A stretch of 64,000 nucleotides of DNA from assembly GCF_016808095.1 (NCBI RefSeq), contig NC_068971.1:23300501-23364500 (forward strand), read 5' to 3'. Source of the stretch: Vigna angularis. Taxonomy: Eukaryota > Streptophyta > Magnoliopsida > Fabales > Fabaceae. Below the pieces are notes generated by a model. That model had not been told where the DNA came from. It saw nothing but the letters and a program-made list of their open reading frames with translations, and made no database searches. The position numbers and the translations under genes are program-made. This document shows positions 50,637 through 63,905 of the stretch, one piece after another; within the stretch, counting starts at the first letter, position 1; each line of letters opens with the position of its first letter.

Positions 50637-51090
50637 TTAACAATTGAGAGAGCTCGACCCCAATGCCAAATTACGTAGAAAGTTTGGCTGGATTAGTCAT
50701 TGAAAGAACTTGGCCCCAAGGCCAAATTGCTTAAAAAGATCGATTGGATTAACCATTGAGAGAGCTCGGCCCCAAGGCTAGATTACTTGGAAAGCTCGAT
50801 TGTATTAGCTCGACCCCAAGGCCATTGAAAGTGCTTGACCCCATGGCCAGATTACTTAGAAAGCTCGGCTAGATTAACCAATGAGAGAGTTTGGCTCTAA
50901 GGCTAGATTGCTTAGAAAGATCAAGCTGGATTAGCCACGTAAAGAGCTCGACCTCGAGGCTAATCCACCTACAAAGCACGGTCGAATGGTCCAACTACAT
51001 TACAAACTCGACCTCGAGGTCAATCCACCTACAAAGAACGACCAAATGGCCTAACTATATTATGAACTCAACCAAATGGCCAATCCATTT
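50637..51090. repeat. 56-bp minisatellite
   Basis: Unit starts TTA(A/G)..ATTGA(G/A)AGAGCTCGGCCCCAAGGCC at 50637, 50693, 50749 and 50805, an exact 56-bp period. Further shortened and diverged units continue to about 51090, with a change to GACCTCGAGGC...AATCCACCT units after 50940. Confidence 0.85.
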
Positions 51091-51129
51091 GAAAACTACA
51101 CAAGGCAGCCTAAGCCGACTATAGGTTTC

Positions 51130-53198
51130 ATATGATCGCACCTTGAAATAAATTTTAATAATGGTAAAAACAAGCGGTAAAAGATGGTAAAAACTGAATG
51201 GTAAAAAGTAATGACTGAATTTAACGGTTCAGAAGACAGTAAACGGTAAAATAAAAAGACTGTAAAATTAAAAGCATTTAATTGGAAATCAAATTTAGCA
51301 AAGATTCAACACTTGAAATTAAATTCCTGGACAGTGAAAATAAAAATTACAGTAACACACTACAAGCTTCAGAAAATAAATCACTGTTGCATTCAAATGG
51401 AAAACCGAGAGAGTGGAAAAAGAAAGAGGAAGAGGCGAGCCTCTTCCATGGCTGTCCTAAACTACTATTAATTCCTAAAATCTGATCTCCTTTCTAATCT
51501 GCATGCTGCCTTCCTTTTATAACCAATACTCTGACCAACTCCCGTAGCATAGTCTCTTCCCCGTGAACTGCCTTCATGTTTCGTTTTGTCTTGCAATAGG
51601 TTGAAGACTTTCTTTCACTCCTAATATTGCTAAAGAAATAGAGTGGTCCCTCCATTGTTTGTCTTCTTCTTCAATTTGCAGCCGGCTGTAGCTTCTCCAT
51701 TCTCCCAAACTGCTGAACTGAGAATCTCTTCTTTGCTGGACGAAGCTGGTCTGCTTCCGCTTCAAGCTGGCTGGCGCAAACTCCAGCTCCAAGCTGCTAT
51801 CCGTGACCCTCTCTACACTTTGCTGGATGTGCTCTCTTCTTGCGTGTGGCTGTTGCACACGTTCTCCATCCTCTCTGGACCAGGCTGCTGTACGTGCAAG
51901 TGTGGGCAGCTGCACCTCCATTTTCTCCCTCTCGGTGGTGGCTACTGCTGGACGGAATCTCCTTCTCAGCTGCTGGATTGGACGTTTATTGCTGCTTGTT
52001 TGGATGCTCCAAGATGGACCAAGGTGCTGCACGTGAAGCTGCTAAATGCTTGCTGGCCGTGAGCTTTTATCATGCCTCAACACTCCATACGTTTCTCTTC
52101 TTTCACACGTCCAGCTCCTTCTCCTTCATTCTTCCAAGCTCTAGTCTCCATGCTTATCCTTTCAAAGAAAGAAGACATGAACGTGCAGCTCCTTCTTGTT
52201 TGGTGGATGTGCTTCTTAATCCAAACAACATAAAATGAACTTTGTCTAAAAACATTTAAATGTGTGCTGCTGTGTGAAAGCTGGCCGTGGCACACCACTT
52301 CGTATCATTCAATAATATTCATCACTTCATTTAGAACTTCTTCATGGCCGTGAGTCTTTTCTTCAATGTGGCTATGAATTTTGCCAAACAAAACCGTGAG
52401 TAGTGGATGGACCCCATGCGGTGACAAATTCTTAGAAGTTGTGGCTCCACGTTTTGTCTTTTATTTCACCATGTAAATCACTTTTCCAAATTGAAAACAC
52501 CACTTCCGTAACAGCCCCATGAAATGCTTTCTCAAACCAATTGAAACCAAAAAGTGTGATAAGCCTTTGTTCCACTTTCTTCAATTAAATGGATGTGCAA
52601 AAGTGTGGGGACCGTGTGCCACTTACACTTCAACAAATTCAGCTTTTTTTTTTCATTTTAGATCTTCTCTTACGTGAACTTTCCAACATGGTGGTCCCCT
52701 CCTTTAATTCCAATTGGCCTTTCCCTTTCACGTATACACTTCATTCTCTTAAGCCAAAAAGAATTCTCCAATAGTCCTAGGTGGCGCGGCTCCCACTTTG
52801 ATTTCATCCAAAGCATGTGTGCTTGCTACAAAATGAATGTGCCGTGGTGCTTCTTCTCTAAAAAGAAATACATGCCCAAAACCGTGACATAGTGCAAGTC
52901 CCCTAAAAAAAATTGAAATTCACATCTCTTAATATTTTAGCTTAAAATATAATTGATGTCACATTTTAGCTCTCCAAATATTATCCAACAATTTTCCTAC
53001 AATTGATAATGCAAATAATTAACCTCAGATAATTCAAATTAACTAAAATAAGAATTTCTGATCAAATTAAGCACAATTCAGAAAAATGGAAAAATACTGG
53101 ACAATTAAGCACAATTCCCTGATTAATTCTAATACAATGGACTAAGTGAAGTGAAGAAAATAATGATTCATCACACCTATCAACCCAAGCTCCCGACA
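51130..53198 (-). repeat. Possible large solo LTR or LTR relic, minus strand
   Basis: On the minus strand it starts TGTCGGGAGCTTGGG at 53198 and has long non-coding, promoter-like sequence with TTATAAAAGG (51522-51513) and a leader with GAGGCTCGCCTCTTCC. It ends near 51135 in TTTATTTCA after short TTTTTACC repeats. The size and style fit a legume Gypsy LTR, but there is no second copy in the window. Overlapping frames at 51574-52238 are not believable genes. Confidence 0.4.
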
Positions 53199-53639
53199 CT
53201 AAAGGGGTTTTTATGTTCCTACCTAACCCAATAGACCTATTATAAAGTATGACCCAATAAGATCCTTTAAGTCTCTTCATTATGGAGCCACCCAAATATA
53301 TGCTTATTTCGACCATATTTGTATCCTATAACTAAATCTCATTAGTTTTGTGTCTTAATTATTGTTTATCATTCTATTATTATTTATTATACTATTATTG
53401 TACTATTCAGGTAAGTATTATTCTAATAGGAACATAGGGACACGATCCATGATGATCCTACAAATATAAATAGTATTCCCTGAGAAATATATACCTTATC
53501 ATAAACACTGTTACATATGATTTATACAAAGATCATAATTCTCTTACCAACTTGAGCGTCTTTTGCAGGTGGATCCCCTTCCAATCAAAAGCATGGAGGT
53601 TTTTTCTAGACAAAAAGAATAATCAAACCATCGTTAGCA
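53199..53639. other. No gene recognised
   Basis: Short AT-rich stretch before the Copia-A fragment. Confidence 0.4.
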
Positions 53640-53900
53640 TATTGTAAGTTGTCCAAAAATCCATGCTCAAAATCCCGATAAAATCGTTATTGTAGCTTGA
53701 TATGAGGTATCAAATCAAGGAATATGGCTGAGAAAATTTGTCACAGGCTTGCACATTATGAAAGGAATTGAATGACCACTCAAATTATATTGTGACAACA
53801 AATCAATTGTAATGTGTTCTAACAATAATAGGAGCTCAAGTAAGTAAAAAAACATTGACATTATATGGTTTATTATTTGTAAATTACACTCAGCATGATA
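53640..53900 (+). pseudogene. Copia-A RNase H end
   Basis: Reading LKLYCDNKSIVMCSNNNRSS-like text with shifts (53755-53850) marks the C-terminal RNase H region of a Copia on the plus strand. The matching region of Copia-B lies inverted at 55560-55880. Confidence 0.7.
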
Positions 53901-55550
53901 AGATTATTATGTTGATCTCATTAAAATAAAGTAAGGGCTAGTTGACAATAGACATGTATAGGTCACCTTCACGTAATTTTCATGATGCACATCATGATGA
54001 ATTCATGTCATTCGATTTTGTCAGCATTAGTGATCACTGTTGGGTTTGGTTGCGATTGTTGCAATTAAAACTGCTTTGGTTCTACATGCGGATATAATCA
54101 ATCGAGGGGACTTTGGATATGCTGAAGATATATAAGGACAGTTTTGAGCTCATAAAGTCTAACACATTTGTCAGGATTTATATGGATATATATATTTGTG
54201 ATCAGCGTGAGATGATTAACAATTTTGAGTCATTCATATATATATATATATATAACAAATTATTAAATATGTTAGGCCCATTGTATTTTATTAGTCAATT
54301 ATAAAGTGATCTAATTAAGTAAATGCGGCTAAGACATATACGTCATGAAAGATTTATTGTGTAGAGACAATAAATAATTTGAATTTGTTAAAGGGGCCAA
54401 ATTATAATTACTGAAATTAAAGAAGAGTAACCGTCAAAGGTTACATAAAGGGTCATGGTCCCCATTTGTGAGCACAATGTATCATTCCTATTTCTTCCTC
54501 TTTATCCCTATCAGAAGAGAAAATCAAGAGGGAACTAAAGGTGCTCTACAAAGGGAATATCAAAGACCAATTCAGGTTGGTTATTAATTGTTCTCAATGT
54601 CTAATCCTTCAGGTACACTTCTACTTTGATGTTCTAAGGGGTATTAAGAGCTGCTCATGGTAAGGATTTATTGCTCATTAAATTTTATCTGTGATTCATA
54701 AACTAATAATTATAATTGTTAGACTTACGAAATTCATACATCAATAATTAATAAGCTTTAAACCCCATATTCAGAGCAGTTCCCAATGCACTTAGAATAG
54801 TAAAGCGGAAGCGTACATGAAGGATTAGACATTGTGAGCAATTAATAAGCAACTTGAATTGGTCTCTGATCTTCCCTCTGTAAAGCACATTTAGTTCCCT
54901 CAGTATTTTCTCTTATGATGGGGATAAAGAGAAAGAAACTAGAATGATAAGTATGCTCACAGATGGGGACTATGACCCTTTATGTAACCTCTAACGGTTA
55001 CTCTTCTTTAGTTTATATAATTATAATTTGGCTTCTTCAACAAATTAAAATTATTGTTGGTCTCTACACAATAAACCTTTCATGACATATATGCCCTTAG
55101 CCACATTTACTTAATTAGACCAGTTTATAATTGGTTAATAAAATACAATGATCTTAACACATTTAATGATTTGTTATATATATGAATGACCCAAAATTGA
55201 TTACAATCTCCCACTGGTCACAAATATATATATATCCATATAAATTCTGACAAATGTGTTAGACTTCATAAGCTTAAAATTATCAGTATATACCTTGAGC
55301 ATATCCAAAGGTTCTGACCATTGATTATATTCGCATGTAGAACCAAAACAGTTTTAATTGCAACAATCGCAACCAAAGCTAACAATGATCACTAATGTTG
55401 ACAAAACCAAATGACATGAATTTATCATAAAATGTGTAGCATGAAAATTACGTGGAGATGACCTGTACACGTCTATTTTCAACTGGTCTTTATTTTATCT
55501 CAATGAGATCAATACAATAACCTTAATGTACAAAGTGTAATTTCTGAATA
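53881..55550. repeat. Long inverted repeat: tail-to-tail 3' ends and LTRs of Copia-A and Copia-B
   Basis: The left arm, about 53881-54745, reads in reverse complement as the right arm, about 54760-55545 (for example CGTAATTTTCATG, TAATTAAGTAAATG, GTAACCG...GGTTACATAAAGGGTCAT, CAATGTCTAATCCTTCA). Copia-B's LTR begins (minus) TGTAATCAATTTTGGGTC near 55206 after the purine tract AGTGGGAGAT. The left counterpart begins near 54216. The centre is at about 54750. Confidence 0.85.
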
Positions 55551-55559
55551 ATCAACCAA

Positions 55560-56330
55560 AATGAATGCATACATGAAAACCAAACATATAACACTAACAC
55601 ACAAAAATGACTAAGTCCTAGTGAACTAAAAATTCCTCAAACTGCAATATGTTCATGAAAGACCTTAAGTGTAAGAGTCTTATTAAGAGGATATATCATC
55701 AATGAGTTTGTCCTTAAGTGTTCTACGGAAATTCATCACTTTGTACTCTTTCTTTAACAACTAATTTGATGTCACAAAATAACCTAAGTGGTCTTTCAAT
55801 TCCTTTCAGCCATATACCTTGATTTGATGTCTCATATCATGCTACAAATTTTGCAATCATAGTAGACAAAGCCATAAGGGTTTGCTTGGTATTGAGTAGC
55901 ATGAAAATGTAACTTGAAGTGGATCTTAAACTATCTTGGCATCCTGCTGAATTGTTAGAATACTTAATGATCTCTAACTGGTCTCACCCTATAAACGTGA
56001 GCTTAAAAACATTTGTTCTCTTGAAAAAACCTCATAACTTTATTGGCTGATTTCCAAATATCCATTCATGAATTGCTTAAATATTTGCCTAAACCCCCAA
56101 TTATGCTATATTCAGATGCGTACATACTTGGACATACATCAAATTCCCTACCATTGAAACATAGGGAGTCTTCTGCATTTTGTGAATTTCTAAATTTTCT
56201 TTTGGGTATTGATTGAGATTGAACTCGTCTCCCTTAGCAACTGGAGAATCCCCTGATTTACTATCATTCCTTTTGAGTATAGCCCTTCGCTACAAGATAA
56301 ATTTTATACCACTCCATATTATCATTAGAA
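55560..56330 (-). pseudogene. Copia-B RT end and RNase H relic
   Basis: On the minus strand, from about 56290: GDSPVAKGDEFNLNQYPKEN, a SMVGNLMYVQVCTHLNIA-like block, DQLEIIKYSNNSAGCQDSLR, SNQGIWLKGIERPLRLFCDI and KLVVKERVQ at about 55760. This is the connection region and RNase H of a Copia polyprotein. Numerous stops; a block with the RNase H catalytic region is deleted. Confidence 0.8.
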
Positions 56331-56940
56331 TCCCTTTTGGTCTTAAATATTCATTTATTAGCAATGAGGTTCATGCCTTCTCGTAATGGGACAAGTTTCA
56401 AAACCTTATTGTGTTGCATAAATATATACTCCTTGTGAAGCATAGGTTTATGAGGATTTTGAGTTTGTTCTTATAAAGATTTTGAACTTGCTAAAGGTTT
56501 TGAACTTGCTAGAGGTTCTGAAATTGCTTCATCATAAACAACTTTATTAATCAATTCACTTTCACCGATTCCTCCTCTAACCTTATTCTTCCCCCAAACT
56601 CAATATCTTCAAAGAATATTATGCTTAAAATCATGAAATTCCATATTTAAGGATTCACAATAGCAAGTCACCATATGATGAATATATAGATTATTATTTG
56701 CCAAAAGTGAATTGCTTTCAACAAAAATTGAATTTAAAAAACAATATGAATTCATTATTTCCAAACTAACATAATTAACAAAAATTTTCCAAATAAACAA
56801 ATGAAATTAAATTCCGCTTAAATGACGGTACAACTGAAGTCACTTCCTAAACCAAAACACAGAAAACCAATACAAAATAATAATCTAAGACATTCTATGA
56901 CTTCTATCTCTAGCGATTTGACATCTCCAAATAGATACAT
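56331..56940 (-). other. Copia-B middle part, heavily decayed
   Basis: Between the gag knuckle and the RT end only short Copia-like scraps remain. Most of protease, integrase and RT has been deleted. Confidence 0.5.
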
Positions 56941-57555
56941 CTTTTAGAATCAAATGTCTTTCGGTAGCTTAGGCAACCCTTTCTTTGCACACCAAACATG
57001 ATATTTTGCACAATCCTTCTTTATGTGTCCAACTTTATTACAAAAGAAACATTTATCAGACTGTTTTTGTTTCTTTTGTGATGGACCTTTAGTAGCATCA
57101 TTCTTGGGATTCTCAGTTTCCTTCCTTTTTCCCTTGGAGGTACTAATTAAGTGAACACTTTAAGTCCTTTCTTGCTTCAATCTCTCCTTTTCTTGAACAC
57201 AATATGAAATGAGCTCATTAAGAGACAATTTCTCCTTCTGACAAATATATGAAACCTTAAACTATACAAATTGTACAAGAAGAGAGATTAAAAAAATGTA
57301 CAAGTCTTCCGAAAACTCAAGTTTCAACGCCTTAAGTTTTGAAACAATGTTCGACATCTCCACAATGTACTCTCTCTCATTTCCTTCGCCTTGATACCTC
57401 ATGGAAATCAACCATTGAAGAAGTGCACTTAATTATGCCTTAATGCTTTTCACAAAGCGTTTTTCAATCTCAATAAGGAAATCTTTAGCACTTATAATTT
57501 CATCAGATATAGTACCTTTATAGATGATAGCAACCTTATTGGCTAGGTTGAGCCA
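56941..57555 (-). pseudogene. Copia-B gag relic with zinc knuckle
   Basis: Minus-strand reading IVEMSNIVSKLKALKLEFSE, QKEKLSLNELISYCVQEKER and the knuckle CFFCNKVGHIKKDC, then KYHVWCAKKG near 56960. This is a typical Copia Gag C-terminus. Several stops upstream. Confidence 0.85.
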
Positions 57556-57850
57556 AAGCTAGGAGATGTGCATGGAGGGGTGTTTCCTTGGATGGATGGT
57601 GCGAAAATATGGTGGTAAATGGTCTAACGATGATAAGTTATGTGTGGATGGTGTAAAAGCTCATGACATTTAGGAGATATGGTGGTGGTGGTGGTGTAGT
57701 GTTTGGTGGCTCCAAGAGAGGTGAGGTCAACTCAAGGAAGAAGGTGACTACATGGGCCTTTAGGATTGTTCTAGTCTTGATCTAGAAAATGTATGACGAA
57801 ATTAGAGCAACATAACATTAATAAATTTCCAAGATACAAGAGAGGAGACA
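57556..57850. other. Foreign segment inside Copia-B
   Basis: GGTGG-rich sequence (GATATGGTGGTGGTGGTGGTG) between the 5' LTR scrap and gag that does not look like the rest of the element. Possible leader or inserted fragment; not identified. Confidence 0.4.
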
Positions 57851-57948
57851 CCTTTCATGACATATATGACTTTAACCACATTTACTTAATTAAATCACTA
57901 TATAATTGACTAATAAAATACAATAGCCCTAACACATTTAATTATTTG

Positions 57949-58005
<57 letters not shown>

Positions 58006-58024
58006 ATCCAAAATTGCTAACATT
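57851..58024 (-). repeat. Copia-B 5' LTR scrap with expanded (AT)26
   Basis: On the minus strand TGTTAGCAATTTTGG, then an AT tract (57951-58002), then ACAAATAATTAAATGTGTTAG, matching the LTR start in the inverted repeat (ACAAATCATTAAATGTGTTA). Truncated at about 57851. Confidence 0.75.
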
Positions 58025-59754
58025 CTACACTTATTATTTTTGTTTTATTCATTATAATATATTTATTTATTGAATTTTTTAAAAAGTAATAATTATTTTG
58101 ACATGTTTTATATAAAACTATTTCATCTTTGCACTGATTCCATGTGAAAATCCTATGTTTAAAATTAACTTTCAAAAAAAGGAACTGATTTTAAATTTGA
58201 ATACCATAATTTAAAGTTTTAAAATTATTTTTTATAACAAACAGAATTTATAACTAAATACCATAATTTTAAATAATTTTTTAAAATTATTATTTTTCTA
58301 ACGAAATGATTTTAAAATTAAATATATGATATTTTAAAAATAATTTTTTAAAAATATCGTTATAGTTTAAAAGATAAATTTATTATAAAAAATAAATATA
58401 TGTATTAACAAAATAATGTCTTTTCTATTATTGTTATAGCTTACTATATAAATTTATTGTAAAGAATAAATATATTTATGCATTACAGGATACTCAAGCA
58501 CATTCTAAATATAGATCATTTGGTCTTCAATAATTAATTGATGTACAATTATAATTTAATCATTTTTTTTTCCAAATAACAAATCTATAGCAATCAATAT
58601 TTATATCTATTATCTTATTATAAATATTTAAAAAATGTGTAAACGTGCGTTTACGCTAATATAAATAATTTATTAATTAATAATAACTTTATTAATAAAT
58701 AAAATTAAATAATTATACTTAAATAATATATAAATATAAAAGTATGTTAATTAATACTGAAATGACTATATTAACAAGAAATTTTAGATAACTACGTTTA
58801 AATAATATATAGATATAAATAATATATTAATTAATATTTAAATAATTATATTAATTAAAGAAATTGGATTTTGTGTTTACGTTAAATGGAGTTATCAATG
58901 ATGAAAGAAGAAACAGAAAATATTGACCATTATTATGGTGAAAGAAGTAGAAAATATTAACAAGGTGTCGTGGTGAAGAGCACTGAGTTAGGATCCCCAA
59001 TATTAAATTATTCAAAGAAATGTTATATTTTTCAAACTTTTCTTTTTCCTTCTCGTCCCTTCCCTTTTCTTATTCTTTCTTCCTTAACACTACCAACAAA
59101 CTCCAATCAGTAACACATTTTGTTCTTTCTCGTTGTTGTGTTTTTCTATTTTTATTTTTGAAAATTTTTGTTGGATCTATAAAAAAACGTTTATTAAAAA
59201 AATATAATACCAATAAGATTTGAGTTGAATTATATAAAAAATTAACATTAATTCAAAATTTTAATATTTTTATATAATGTTTTACTTTATCACTTATGCT
59301 ATATTTTAACAATTTTTATTTTTATTTTTTTAAATTGATTCTGTAACTTTTTTTTTTACAATACACTGTCACAACGATTATAAAAACTGAAATGTGTTGT
59401 CTGGGAATAGGGACGTGTCTGGTCAAAATAAATGTGTCCGACACATTGTGCCGCGTCCTGCACGCACTCTATGTGTTTGTATTCGCAACGTGTGGCAGCT
59501 TGGATTACACCAACAATACATTATTCAATAGAAGACAACTTTGTTCGTTGAACATTCTTTAAATTCTATACGTGTATGTGACGTAGGACATTCTCCTGCG
59601 TAGATATAAATATATACATCACTAAATCTTACGTATGTGTTAAAAACAAATAAATAAAGAGGGAACTCATTCCATAGAATCTAAAACTTGGGATATAAGC
59701 TTCCACTCTATATTTACACATGATATCTCAATTATTTATTTCTTTTCTTATTTA
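58025..59754. other. AT-rich intergenic, no gene recognised
   Basis: Low-complexity sequence with a doubled TTTAAATAATATATA-type phrase around 58720-58850. The segment at about 59400-59520 is less AT-rich but not coding. Confidence 0.5.
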
Positions 59755-61115
59755 CAGTAATGCAATTAAAGGATATTGTCTCGATTATTTTGGGTTTATA
59801 ACAACGAATCTGCAACCGATGTATATTTAGGCTAGGTAAAAAGTCAACACTTTTTGCTTTGTTTCAAAAAATCCAAAACAATAACGCGATTAAAAAAAAT
59901 AAAAAATTGGGTCTATTGTCTCGATTCTAATTTGAACTGAAGTTGTAGACCCTTAAAATTAATTAATTAAAAGGTCTATTGCCTCGGTTAGATCCATAAC
60001 CAAGGTAATAGATCCTTTTTTGCCTCAAATTTTACCAGAACCGCAGTCTAAAGTATATTTTAAAAAAAAATTATTGTTTCTGTATCACATAAACCATATG
60101 AAAAAATCCCAGAAACATAAACAAACGCAGAAAACATTGTTTTCTATTTATTGGGAATTTGTTTTTTGTTTTTTTCAAACTTTAAAAAAATATTTAAAAT
60201 AGTTACATTTTGAATTTTGAGCTGAAAATTTTTGTGCAGGGATTTCATGATTTTTTGTTTCTTCATACAAATTTTCATTTCATTTAGAGTTCGTTTGAGC
60301 ATACTCTCAATTTTACATATACCTATATTTTGATGTGTATGGTGTATGAAGAACAATCAACCAAACAAAAACTTGAAAAACCTAAAGCAAAACTAACCTT
60401 GAAGGTGAGTTTGGGGCTGAAACGAAACAAAATGAACATCATAAAGCATCTAGTCGAAGAGCTGAAGAACACCTGTGCACAAAATCAATTGGTCAAAACG
60501 AAATAAAATCATACCTAAACATTTAATCAACGTAAAATGAAAGAAAAACAACAAGAAAAGTTGAAGAGGATGGCTGCGAAAATGGAAGAAAGAGAGCAGC
60601 GACGCACACCACAAATAGAAAAGCTTCTGTTTGAAAATGCATCTATTCGCAAAATTTAACCCTAAACAGATGTTATTACCTCAGTTATTTTTTTAACCGA
60701 GGCAATAAGGGTCTATGACCCCGGTTCTATAAAGAACTGATGCCTAAACCTTCTAAACAAAAATTCAGTTACTTTATGCCTCGGTTCTCTAAACAACCGA
60801 GGTCGTAGTCTTTTGCAATAATTAATGTCACCGCGACAATTTTAGGCATCTGTTCTTTTTGAACCGACCTTTGCCGAAAATTACATAAATGCCACCGCGC
60901 CAGTTTTAGGCATCGATTCTTTTTGAACTGAGGCATATACCTTTGCCGAAAATTACAAAAATTCCACCGCGCCAGTTTTAAGCATCAGTTTTTTTTTTAA
61001 CCGAGACATATACCTTTGCAAAAAATTACAAAAATGCCATCGCGCCATTTTTTTCTTCGATTCCAACTAAACCGGTGTCAAATGCCCGAGTTAAAATCTT
61101 TTTTTTTTACTAGTG
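59755..61115. mobile_element. Non-autonomous CACTA-like (En/Spm) transposon
   Basis: The right end reads ACTAGTG (minus strand CACTAGTAAAAAAAAAG) followed by TTA. The proposed left end, CAGTAATG at 59755 preceded by TTA, is degenerate. Both flanks are full of subterminal repeats: TTTTAGGCATC..TTTTGAAC..AG and TTGCCGAAAATTACA, CACCGCGCCAG units (about 70-75 bp, 60840-61060) on the right, and GGTCTATTG(T/C)CTCG units on the left (59780-60010). There is no transposase. The 1.36-kb size fits a deletion derivative. Confidence 0.7.
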
Positions 61116-61218
61116 TTAGTAGGTTTACCAAAGAATAGTTAAAGCTTCTATGTATCTTTTATCTCCGTATAATAATACAAAAGTATAATAAAAGAATAAA
61201 ACACACAACAATAAAAAA

Positions 61219-62580
61219 TAGGTTTAAACCCTCGTTCCTCGTATTTGTTGGGGAATATCAAGTAGGTCCTCTAGTTTTCAATTGTCTCAATTGAGTCCAA
61301 AAATTTGAAAAATTGAGCTAATCAAGCCTTATCCGTTATGTTTTCACAGACAGCGTTAAACTGTGATGATGTGATGCACACTTAAAATACTGATGTAGTA
61401 GTATTATATTACGTGAAATTTTTTTTAGTTGAACAATTTATGAAATGGTCCAATTGGTTTAATTGGAAATTTAAGGGATTTAGAATCTTCATCATCCTTC
61501 ACCGTCTTCATCTTTCCTTTTGAGCCTTAGGTATTCTTCATCATTTTTTCTTCTTGCTCTAGGCGACATAGGCATAATTTCGGTGTGTGCTCAGGTTGAT
61601 CCTCAAGGTTTTTTGTCACGTGAGGGAGAGTTTTCTCTCCTTCTCCATTCCAAAGGGGTCGTAGGGGGCTGAAGAGGAGATACCCTTGTCCTTTCTCTTT
61701 CTGGTTTTGGTCTACTTGTAGGGGAATCCTTCTTCTCTTCTCGGGTAAGGGCGCGATTCAACGTAGAACCCTTCTTCTCCCTTTCTCGCGAACAAGATCA
61801 TTGAGGGATACAAAGGCGCAGAGGAGGCGCGACGGAGACAGAATGATGGCGCAAGAGCGCATTGGCAGTTATTGTTCTACTTCCATTTGTTCTGATTCAC
61901 GGTGCAAGCTTCCATTCCGCTCCATCTTTCTCTGATTTTTGATTGGGTTCTGTTGGGATTTCCCCTCCATCTTTCTCGGATGGTTCATTGGATTTTCTAT
62001 GCAGGTTTTTGATCACATTTTTGGAGGTTGGAGTTGAATTGGGATTTTGGATTCTGTGTTCGCGTTTCTAAGCTTGAAATTGTTAGGTTTAGTTGGATTT
62101 GTGAGTTTGCATTTTTGGGGTTTAATCTCGTGTATGTTTCGTTGGACGGTGGTGGTTATTGATGGTGGCGCAACTGGAGCAATGATGGGGAGGACGCGGA
62201 GGGGAAGGGAGGAGAAGATCTGGTGGAGCGTGTCGTGCGGGAGACGGTAGATCGGAGGCTCCTCCTCCATCACACCACGACAGTAAGGTAGTTGGGTGGT
62301 GGTTGGGTTGGTTCCAGTCAGAAGTTTCTCACACCTCTTTAAATGTTAGGTGGAATTAAGATTGTAAAACACATCACTCACTAAATTTAATCACAATGAC
62401 ACGTCTTCTTAAAAATAGTTACAACTTAGCATTTGTTAACACCGTTTGAGAACATTTAACGGAAAGGGTAAAATTGACTCAATTTTTCAAAAATTTAGAT
62501 CCAATTGAGACCGTTAAAAACTAGAAAACCCAATTGAGATTCCTCTACAAATACGAGAACGATCCGAGGATTTAAACCTA
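61219..62580. mobile_element. Pack-MULE-like element with about 120-bp terminal inverted repeats
   Basis: Left end TAGGTTTAAACCCTCG; right end on the other strand TAGGTTTAAATCCTCGG. Both continue with CTCGTATTTG, CAATTG, TCTAGTTTT, CTCAATTG and AAATTTTTGAAAAATTGAG-like blocks and a CCGTTA block, so the inverted repeats run at least 115-125 bp (61219-61340; 62455-62580). This is the Mutator-like pattern. A 9-bp target duplication is not clear. The interior (61500-62280) is far richer in G and C than its surroundings and has host-gene sequence. Confidence 0.85.
62013..62273 (-). pseudogene. F-box gene fragment inside the Pack-MULE-like element
   Basis: An 86-codon frame begins MMEEEPPIYRLPHDTLHQIF and continues SSLPLR, a good match to the first half of an F-box domain (LPxDxLxxIxSxLPxR), the motif by which such proteins join SCF ubiquitin ligases through SKP1. 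After LPLR the sequence no longer looks like an F-box and becomes unrelated residues, so the domain is cut. The ATG and GGAGGAGGA-rich leader fit the 5' end of a plant gene first exon. It is within MULE terminal repeats, as expected for a captured gene piece. Whether it is transcribed is unknown. Confidence 0.65.
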
Positions 62581-62828
62581 AAAAACACAAAAGTATGTAG
62601 CAAAAACAATTTTCTTAAACTTCCAAAAGTCTACAACGAGCAACAATAATAGAAATAATAATAAATATCATTAAAGATAATAATAACATTTTGAAATATG
62701 AAAATCTTTTAATTTAAAAAATAAAAATTTATGGACATAAGTCACTCAGTCCAGTTTCAATAATATCAAATATATATATAAGAAAATTAAATAAAAAGTA
62801 GAAACAAGAATCTACAACCAATCAATAC

Positions 62829-62829
<1 letters not shown>
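62581..62829. other. No gene recognised
   Basis: AT-rich flank of the Pack-MULE-like element leading into the AAT microsatellite. Confidence 0.4.

Positions 62830-62914
<85 letters not shown>
62830..62914. repeat. (AAT)28 microsatellite
   Basis: Uninterrupted trinucleotide tract of about 85 bp. Confidence 0.96.
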
Positions 62915-63865
<951 letters not shown>

Positions 63866-63867
63866 TT

Positions 63868-63885
63868 TGGCGTCCACCGTGGGGC
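63868..63885 (+). other. Primer-binding site TGGCGTCCACCGTGGGGC
   Basis: Two bases after the LTR end. This wording is typical of the Tat/Ogre-type Gypsy leader (not the tRNA-Met site of the other elements). Confidence 0.75.
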
Positions 63886-63905
63886 CGAGTTGCTTTTCAA
63901 ACCTA

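Noticed and set aside
51574..52238. Overlapping long frames on both strands
   Set aside because: Several frames in the same GC-richer DNA, none with a known domain or likely codon pattern. Best read as non-coding LTR-like sequence.
61205..61220. 9-bp target duplication of the Pack-MULE-like element
   Set aside because: Both flanks are A-rich (AATAAAAAA versus AAAAACACA), so apparent matches are not meaningful.
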